NCBI RefSeq assembly: GCF_963082655.1
Contig: NC_081552.1
Location: 185,550,571-185,614,570 of the forward strand
DNA: 64,000 nt
Reading direction: 5' to 3'
Origin: Stomoxys calcitrans
Taxonomy: Eukaryota > Arthropoda > Insecta > Diptera > Muscidae
The translations under genes were made by a program, and so were the position numbers. Each line of letters opens with the position of its first letter. Position 1 is the first letter of the stretch. This document shows positions 57,013-64,000 of the stretch, in pieces. A model generated the notes under the pieces. That model searched no databases, had not been told where the DNA came from, and saw nothing but the letters and a program-made list of their open reading frames with translations.

Positions 57013-58351
57013 GAACAAGTAAAAGCGTGCTAAGTTCGGCCGGGCCGAATCTTACATACCCTCCACCATGGATCGCATTTGCCGAGTTCTTCTCCCGGCA
57101 TCTCTTCTTAGGCAAAAAAGGATATAAGAAAAGATTTGCTCTGCTATTATTATATTATTACATGTTGGAGACCTGTGTAAAATTTCAGCCAATTCAAATA
57201 AGAATTGCGCCCTTTGGGGGCTCAAGAAGTAAAATAGAGAGATCGATTTATATGGGAGCTGTATCGGGCTATAGACCGATTTAGATCATAATAAACACGT
57301 ATGTTGATGGTCATGAGAGGATCCGAAATTTCCAAATTCAAAATTTCAGGCTAATCGGATAATAATTGCGACCTCTAGAGGCTCAAGAAGTCAAGATCCC
57401 AGATCGGTTTATATGGCAGCTATATCAGGTTATGAACCGATTTGAACCATATTTGACGCAGTTGGTGAAAGTAAGAATAAAATACGTCTTGCAAAATTTC
57501 AGCCAAATCGGATAAGAATTGCGCACTCTAGAGGCTCAAGAAGTCAAGACCCAAGATCGGTTTATATGGCAGCTATATCAAGTTATGGACCGATTTGAAC
57601 CATACTTGGCAAAGTTGTTGTTGGATATCATAACAAAACACGTCGTGCAAAACTTCATTCCAATCGGATAAGAATTGCGCACTCTAGAGGCTCAAGAAGT
57701 CAAGACCCCAGATCGGTTTATATGGCAGCTATATCAGGTTATGAACCGATTTGAACCATGTTTGACACAGTTGTTGGGTATCATAACAAAACACGTCGTG
57801 CAAAATTTCATTCCAATCGGATAAGAATTGCGCACTCTAGAGGCTCAAGAAGTCAAGACCCCAGATCGGTTTATATGACAGCTATATCAGGTTATGAAGC
57901 GATTTGAACCATACTTGGCACAGTTGTTGGATATCATAACAAAACACGTCGTGCAAAATTTCATTCCAATCGGGTAAGAATTGCGCACTCTAGAGGCTCA
58001 AGAAGTCAAGACCCAATATCGGTTTATATGGCAGCTATATCAAAACATGGACCGATATGGCCCATTTACAATACCAACCGATCTACACTAATAAGAAGTA
58101 TTTGTGCAAAATTTCAAGCGGCTAGCTTTACTCCTTCGGAAGTTAGCGTGCTTTCGACAGACAGACGGACGGACGGACGGACGGACGGACGGACGGACGG
58201 ACAGACGGACGGACATGGATAGATCGAAATAAAATGTCGCGACGATCAAGAATATATATACTTTATGGGGTCTCAGACGAATATTTCGAGTAGTTACAAA
58301 CAGAATGACGATATTAGTATACCCCCCATCTTATGGTGGAGGGTATAAAAA
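57013..58351 (-). mobile_element. Family A element R3, reverse, complete
   Basis: Reversed tail (AACAAGTAAAAGCGTGC, GGCCGGGCCGAA). Monomer cores at 57401, 57554, 57710, 57863 and 58016 give spacings 153, 156, 153, 153; the 156 is an added TTG. The reversed GTCY tract (58157-58213) is long and mostly GGAC units, and the head ends CTTATGGTGGAGGGTATAAA. Confidence 0.85.
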
Positions 58352-58729
58352 GATGTTCGGGTTTGTTGCTATTAGCATCGTTGGATAAGTTGGATTTGAA
58401 TAAGGGAAGTAAGATTTGATTTGTTTTCTATTGCGCTTATGAATCAAGTCGTCTTAAAGAGCTCTGTTCAAATTCAGATGTGTGCTTTACAACTTACTCT
58501 ATTTGGAAAGGTTGTAAAGCACCATGATCTATTTGACATCTCCTGCTGATGACTTTTTTTTGGTCGAAAATGAAATGGCGATACGCGAAACCAGTCAAAT
58601 GCTTCTAGCAACAACACATTTTTTGCTGACTTTTAAATTTTTTTTGCTATACTATTCTTTGAAGAGGAAGCATTAAACAATGGAATAAAGCCGGACAATA
58701 TCCTGCAATGGAATGTTAATACGAAAAAG
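58352..58729. other. Unclassified spacer
   Basis: No gene or clear repeat between element R3 and the following interspersed repeat. Confidence 0.4.
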
Positions 58730-58913
58730 TTGGGTCAATTCCTGGGGAATCACCCAACCCAAAATGATGCCCCACATGGGCATGTATACCAAACGGGATA
58801 TGGGTGTTCTAATGAAAGTTATTTGAGAGTTAAATACGAATATAAATAATTTTCACATTTGGACCATGTCAAATAGTGTAGTTGGTGTAGCGAAGCACAC
58901 CGGGCCAGCTAGT
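58730..58913. repeat. 3' end of the ACCGGGTCAGCTAGT-type repeat
   Basis: CAATTCCTGGGGAATCACCC, CCAAACGGGATATGGGTG and the end GCGAAGCACACCGGGCCAGC, TAGT. Confidence 0.6.
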
Positions 58914-60305
58914 GGATAATAAAAATTGGCATGGTACATCAGGTTATGGACCATTTCGGACAATACTTGATTTGGATGTTGGAGACCATAGTAAAAATGG
59001 TGGTCCAAAATTTCAGCCAAATCGGATTAGAAGAACGACCTCTAGTAAGCCTCTAGTAAGTATAATCGGGAGATCGGTTTGTATGGGAGCTATTGGGTTG
59101 CCCAAAAAGTAATTGCGGATTTTTCATATAGTCGGCGTTGACAAATTTTTTCACAGCTTGTGACTCTGTAATTGCATTCTTTAGAAAAAAAGCGTAAAAA
59201 AAGTATATTTTATTAAAGTTCATTCTAAGTTTTATTAAAAATGCATTTACTTTCTTTTAAAAAATCCGCAATTACTTTTTGGGCAACCCAATATATCAGG
59301 TTATGAACCGATTTGGACAATTTTTGCTATGTATATTGAATGTCTAGGATAGGGGAAGTTTTTGTACAACTTTTCAGCTTAATCGGATAAGAATTGCGCC
59401 CTTTAGAGGCTCAAGAAGTTAAGATCAGAGATCGGTTGTAATGGCAGCTATAACAAAACGTCTCACCAAATCGAATAAGAATGACGCCCTCTAGAGGCTC
59501 AAGAAGTATAATCGGGAGGTCGGTGTGCATGGGAGCTATATCAGGTCATGTACCGATTTTCACCCATACTTGGCGTAGTTGTTGGAAGTCAAAACAAAAA
59601 TTTCAGCCAAATCGCATAATAATTGTGCACTCTAGAGCCTCAAGAAGTTAAGATCCAAGGTCGGTTTATATAGCAGCTATAAAAGGTTTTGAACCAATTA
59701 GAACTACACTTAGGACAGTTGTTTGAAATCATAACAAAACACCTCATACAAATTGTTTGTCAAATCGGATAAAATGCGCCCTCTAGAAGCTCAAAAAGTC
59801 AAGATCCAATATCGGTTTGTATGAGAGCTACATCAGGTTATCAACCGATTTAGACCTTACTTGTCATAGTTGTTGGTGGTCAAAACAAAACACTTCGCGC
59901 AAAATTTCAGCAAAATCTGATAAGAATTGCGCCCTCTAGAAGCTTTTGCAGTCAAGATCCAAAGTCGGTTTATGTGGCAGCTATATCAAAACATGGACCA
60001 ATATAACCCATTTACAATCCCATCTGACCTACACTAATGAAATTATTTGTGCAAAATTTCGTTCGCCTACCTTTACTCCTTTGAAAATTACCGTGCTTTC
60101 GACAGACAGACGGAAAGACTGACGGACATGTCTAAATCGATTCAGAATGTTAAGAGGATCAAGAATATATTTCGATGACACGGCTAAATGGACTCAAAAA
60201 GTCAGGAGGATCAAGAATATATATACTTTGTGGGCTCTCAGATTAATATTTCGATGTTACACAAACGGAATGACGAAATTAGTATACCCAATCCCAGGGT
60301 GGAGG
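58914..60305 (-). mobile_element. Diverged reversed satellite element
   Basis: Reversed monomers with CTCTAGAGGCTCAAGAAGT and GGTTTATATAGCAGC. It ends in reversed head remnants (ACAGACAGACGGAAAGACTG; AAGAATATATATACTTTGTG; CCCAGGGTGGAGG). It is interrupted by the MITE at 59093-59291. Confidence 0.65.
59093..59291. mobile_element. 199-bp mariner-type MITE
   Basis: Terminal inverted repeats TTGGGTTGCCCAAAAAGTAA / TTACTTTTTGGGCAACCCAA extend to about 30 bp, with TA duplication at 59091-59092 and 59292-59293. Removing it restores the monomer GGGAGCTATATCAGG. No coding capacity. A half copy is at 27864-27958. Confidence 0.9.
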
Positions 60306-60570
60306 AAGGAATTCCATGCTACTTACAAAATTCCTAATTGTTTTCCATACCACGCCTCTAAGTTGGTATATGTCTGGCATTGTATCTTCACCTAAGTGCC
60401 GGTACTTGTTGGCCCCAAAGACGGTCAATGACATGGGAAATGCACCCGGGCCTCCTCATCTTCCCCATATGTCCTACACATGCCATTACTTGCCACAGCT
60501 ATTTTGCATAAGTGAGCTCATTGTCCTATGGGTCTCGCTACGCTACCGAAAGCCATACTGACTAGTAGTG
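60306..60570. repeat. Possible LINE 3' fragment
   Basis: CCCGGGCCTCCTCATCTTCC, CCTACACATGCCATTACTTG and TTTTGCATAAGTGAGC are GC-richer than the surroundings and look like retroelement tail DNA. No domain is identifiable. Confidence 0.3.
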
Positions 60571-60579
60571 AAAATTGCA

Positions 60580-60810
60580 GCGTCAACAGATGAAACTACA
60601 GAATAATTAATTGATAGTGAAAATAATGGCGTTAACAGATGAAACCACTGAATAATTATTTCAAAGTGACATCAGTTTGAAGAACCGACAGATATTTTGA
60701 AAGAAGTTCCTATTCAAAATGAGGGTGTCAACAGATGAAACAAAAGAATATGTAAATGAAAAAAAAATGATGATGATATTGAACAAAAACGGCGTCAACA
60801 GATGAAACAA
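60580..60810. repeat. Four copies of GCGTCAACAGATGAAAC
   Basis: Copies at 60580, 60629, 60725 and 60792, with variants at 62222 and 62284 beyond an inserted satellite element. Most are followed by AATAATTAATT-like DNA. CAGATG is an E-box form. Confidence 0.6.
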
Positions 60811-61060
60811 TAAAAAACTAATTGTTAGTAAAAATCCGAACCTCAATAGCTGGAACAACTAAAGCAGCGATGCCCAAAAGGAAAATGTGACTGTATGTGT
60901 GAAATACTCTCTGTAAGCATTTTTAATTCTCTCAGTTTGTAAAAAATCACTCTTTCGACTGAATGATTGGTGTTTTACAAAAATAAGCCTGAAATAAGAA
61001 AACTTGAATACTTAAATACCCTCCAAGCTATTAATCAATAAAAATAATTGTTTTTAAAAT
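60811..61060. other. Unique AT-rich spacer
   Basis: No gene or repeat recognised. Confidence 0.4.
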
Positions 61061-62040
61061 AAAAACAAATATTTACCCTCCATCATTGATCGCATTTGTC
61101 GAGTTCTATGCGTTCTCAAGAAGCAAAATCGGGAGATAGGTTTATATGGGAGCTGTATCAAGCTATGGATCGATTGAGACCATATTATTAGCACGTAAGG
61201 GTCATGAGAGAAGCCGTTGTGCAAAATTTCAAATTTCAGCCAAATAAGATGAGAATTGCGCCCTCTAGAGGTACAAGAAGTCAAGATCCAAGATCGGTTT
61301 ATATGGCAGCTATATCAGGTTCTATACCGATTTACGACATACTTTGCACAGTTATTGGAAGTCATAACAAAACACCTCATGCAAAATTTCAGCCAAATCG
61401 GATGAGAATTGCCGTCTCTATTGGTTCAAGAAGTCAAGATCCAAGATCGGTTTATATGACAGCTATACCAGATTGTAAACCGATTTGAATCATACCTAGC
61501 ACAGTTGTTGAAAGTGAAACTAAAACACTATGTGCAAAATTTCAGTTAAATCGGATGAGAATTGAGCCCTATTGAGACTCGAGAAGTCAAGACCCAAGAT
61601 CGGTTTATATGGCAGCTATATCAAAACTTGGACCGATAAAAACCATACTTAGCGTAGTTGTTGGAAGTGCTACCAAAACACTATGTGCAAAATTTCAATA
61701 AAATCGGACGAGAATTGCGCCCTCTAGAGGCTCAAAAATCAAGAACTAAGATCGGTTTATATGGAAGCTATATCAAAACATGAACCGATTTGGCCCATTT
61801 ACAATACCAACCGACCTACACTAATAAAAAGTATTTGTGCAAAATTTCAAGCGGCTAGCTTTACTCCTTCGAAAGTTAGCGTGCTTTCGACAGACAGACG
61901 GACGGACATGGCTAGATCGACTTAAAATGGCATGACGATCAAGAATATATATACTTTATGGGGTCTTAGACGCATATTTCGAGGTGTTACAAACAGAATG
62001 ACGAAATTAGTATACCCCTATCCTATGGTGGAGGGTATAA
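61061..62040 (-). mobile_element. Family A element, reverse, head-proximal part
   Basis: A partial reversed tail (CTCCATCATTGATCGCATTT) is followed by monomers whose cores lie at 61292, 61445, 61598 and 61750 (153, 153, 152). The reversed head ends CCTATGGTGGAGGGTATAAC. Confidence 0.7.
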
Positions 62041-63035
62041 CAAAAGACTATGCGTTTACTTATGCGCATTTTCATTCATTGCTGTCTCAACAACGACAAA
62101 GAGTAAGTAAGTAAGAATACGTATAACTTGCCATCAACGCTACCGTAAAGGGCTGGGAATCGCTGAACTAAAGTGATTGTTAGTTTGAAAGAAGTTCATC
62201 ACCAGAACTTCCAAAATATGGCCTTAACACATGAAACAAATGAATAATTATTTGGTGGTGGCATCAGCACAAAGCCTTTTTTTGGCGTCAACAGAAGAAA
62301 CAACAGCATAATTAATTGGCTGCCACATTAGTTCAATGGTGCGACAATTAGTGTACATGAAAGTCTTATGATAGCATTCAAAAATGAAACTCTCTTCTTT
62401 AAACTCTTTGTAACGTTTTCCTTAAAAACCTTGCCACAGTTTCCAAAAATGGCAACACTGATTATGCCAGGTATGTTTTTTGCATATTTATTAAACCATC
62501 AAAATCCTATCAAGCACGCCAGTTTAGCTTTCATGTCAATCATATATGCGGGCTGCTGGCAGCTATTTCCTCCCCCTATGGACATTCATTAACATAGGTT
62601 GGGTGGGCGGCCGGCAAAAATACCTTTGAAGCATGGAGAAACCATGTCCCTAAGCTTTTCAATAATAGTTTCAAATTAACTTGTGCATATTCATAAATTC
62701 CAAAACATTTGAAATATGATCGTTATTTGGTAGCCAGAAATCAAACGAGATTTATGCGGCATCGGCATCGACATCGATTAGTAAGCCACAGTAGCGACAT
62801 TGGCGGTTACAAATATTGCGGTTTTGAAAATCATTACATGTCATTGCATCGTTTATACGGTCTGAAATTGTGATATGATCATAATTACAGTAGTAGTTGG
62901 ACAATCTAATGTGACATGAGTGCTTATTGTGGTCTATTGAGCAATTTCGATGATGAACAACAAGTTATGATAATTAGAATGACAATGTTGTTGAAAGTAT
63001 GGGCCAATGCAGTTTGGCTGAAATACTCACAGTAT
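62041..63035. other. Mostly unique intergenic DNA
   Basis: Contains two variants of the GCGTCAACAGATGAAAC motif near 62222 and 62284. The 74-codon frame at 62368-62592 has no recognised domain. No gene is supported. Confidence 0.4.
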
Positions 63036-63569
63036 TGGTAAGAATTTTTTGTCATAAAGGGCTCAAGAAGTCAAATCGGGAGAATGGTTTATACAGGAAC
63101 TATATCAGGTTTTAGACCGATTTGAACCGTATTTAAAACAGTTGTTGAAAGTCATAAAGGAACACCGCACGCAAAATTTCAGCCAAATCGGACAATAATT
63201 GCGGCTTGTAAGGGTCAAGAAGTCAAATCATATGATAGACCGATTTGGACCGTACTTGGCAGAGTTGTTGAAAGTCATAACAGAACACTATGTGCAAAAT
63301 TTCAGCCAAATCGGTTAGGAATTGCGCCCTCTAGAGGATCAAGAATTCAAGACCACAGATCGGTTTATATGGCAGCTATATCAAAACATGGATCGATATA
63401 GGACCATTTACAATACCAAATGACCGACACTAATAAGAAGTATTTGTGCAAAATTTCCAGCTGACAGCTTAACTCCTTCGAAAGTGAGCGTGCTTTCGAC
63501 AGACGGACGGACGGACATGACTAGATCGACTTAAAACGTCATGAAGATCAACAATATATATACTTTACT
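63036..63569 (-). mobile_element. Reversed satellite element fragment
   Basis: Monomers with CAAGAAGTCAAATCGGGAGA and GCCAAATCGGTTAGGAATTG, then the reversed head up to AACAATATATATACTTTA. The head is cut short by the next repeat. Confidence 0.65.
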
Positions 63570-64000
63570 AGTTGAACCAGGCCCGCTCCGCTGTGCCTTC
63601 TTTTACTTTATATGGAACAAAATAATCCCTTCAATATTTATTTTCGACAATTAAAGAAATACCATGCTACGAAAATAGCATATCGCTTGACTAACAGCAT
63701 AAAAACAAAGGTGCCTTTATCTGAATTCCACATGATCTTTATGGAACCACGAATTCGCTCGGAGGGTTTAATGCCATTCTAAAAACACTTAATTTCCGCC
63801 CGATATTCTCATGATGTCCGATTTAGGGGTGTTTTCGGGGGTGAGGTGGTCCCCTAGACACTTGGCCCTGAAAAAATATCAGCATCGTGCTCTTTATTTA
63901 CTTAAACCCCATATTGCCATTGGTTTTAGTAGAGTTTGTAGGATGAGGCGGCCCCCAAATACTTGGCCCCAAAATTGGTTATCAAATTAGTTTTCTAATT
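63570..64000. repeat. Second copy of the CTAGCTGACCCGG repeat, runs off window
   Basis: Starts CTAGTTGAACCAGGCCCG and matches 5704-6197 through GCCTTCTTTTACTTTATATG, ATATTTATTTTCGACAATTA, TTTATCTGAATTCCACATGA and GGTGTTTTCGGGGGTGAGG. It is in the same orientation and also follows a truncated satellite head. Confidence 0.65.

Overview
The window looks like nuclear DNA of a higher (calyptrate, probably muscid) fly. It is AT-rich and intron-bearing, carries many dispersed transposable-element remnants, and contains an unmistakable insect Notum gene. The species assignment is inference from repeat types and protein similarity. No bacterial, viral or organellar gene organisation is seen.

Two protein-coding genes can be supported, both on the minus strand. 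(1) Positions 14459-20431 hold a secreted PI-PLC X-domain (PLCXD-like) protein in seven coding exons. All splice junctions join in frame to give 454 aa. Intron 2 (about 4.1 kb) is filled with transposon debris, including RTE-type LINE fragments and a solo LTR. (2) Positions 32424-34735 (acceptor at 34780) hold Notum, the palmitoleoyl-protein carboxylesterase that deacylates Wnt/Wingless. It has three exons visible here, an intact Ser-Asp-His triad and a long Lys/Arg-rich linker before its conserved C-terminus.

Nearly everything else is repeat. The dominant component is a family of Helentron/DINE-1 or mini-me-like non-autonomous elements. Each has a head (TTTATACCCTCCACCAT, then a 'mini-me' core and a GTCY microsatellite), an internal array of about 153-bp monomers, and a tail carrying a GGCCCGGCC hairpin that ends ACTTGTT. 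The 153-bp period recurs almost exactly in several sequence-divergent subfamilies. Elements are nested in one another, preferentially at T-runs. Other elements are tRNA-headed SINEs, a truncated LINE 3' end, a 199-bp mariner-type MITE, a 607-bp mariner deletion derivative with 151-bp inverted arms, and repeats ending ACCGGGTCAGCTAGT.

Layout: 1-14.4 kb, nested 153-bp elements and a duplicated 1.1-kb repeat; 14.4-20.4 kb, the PLCXD-like gene; 20.6-29.9 kb, dense arrays; about 29.9-43.5 kb, a repeat-poor island containing Notum and, on its 5' side, a 2.1-kb inverted repeat; 43.5-64 kb, mixed arrays, mobile elements and shorter unique stretches. The two genes show no sign of a shared function beyond both encoding secreted proteins. 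No complete autonomous transposon and no new enzymatic system was found. The strongest unexplained signal is the conserved 153-bp monomer length.
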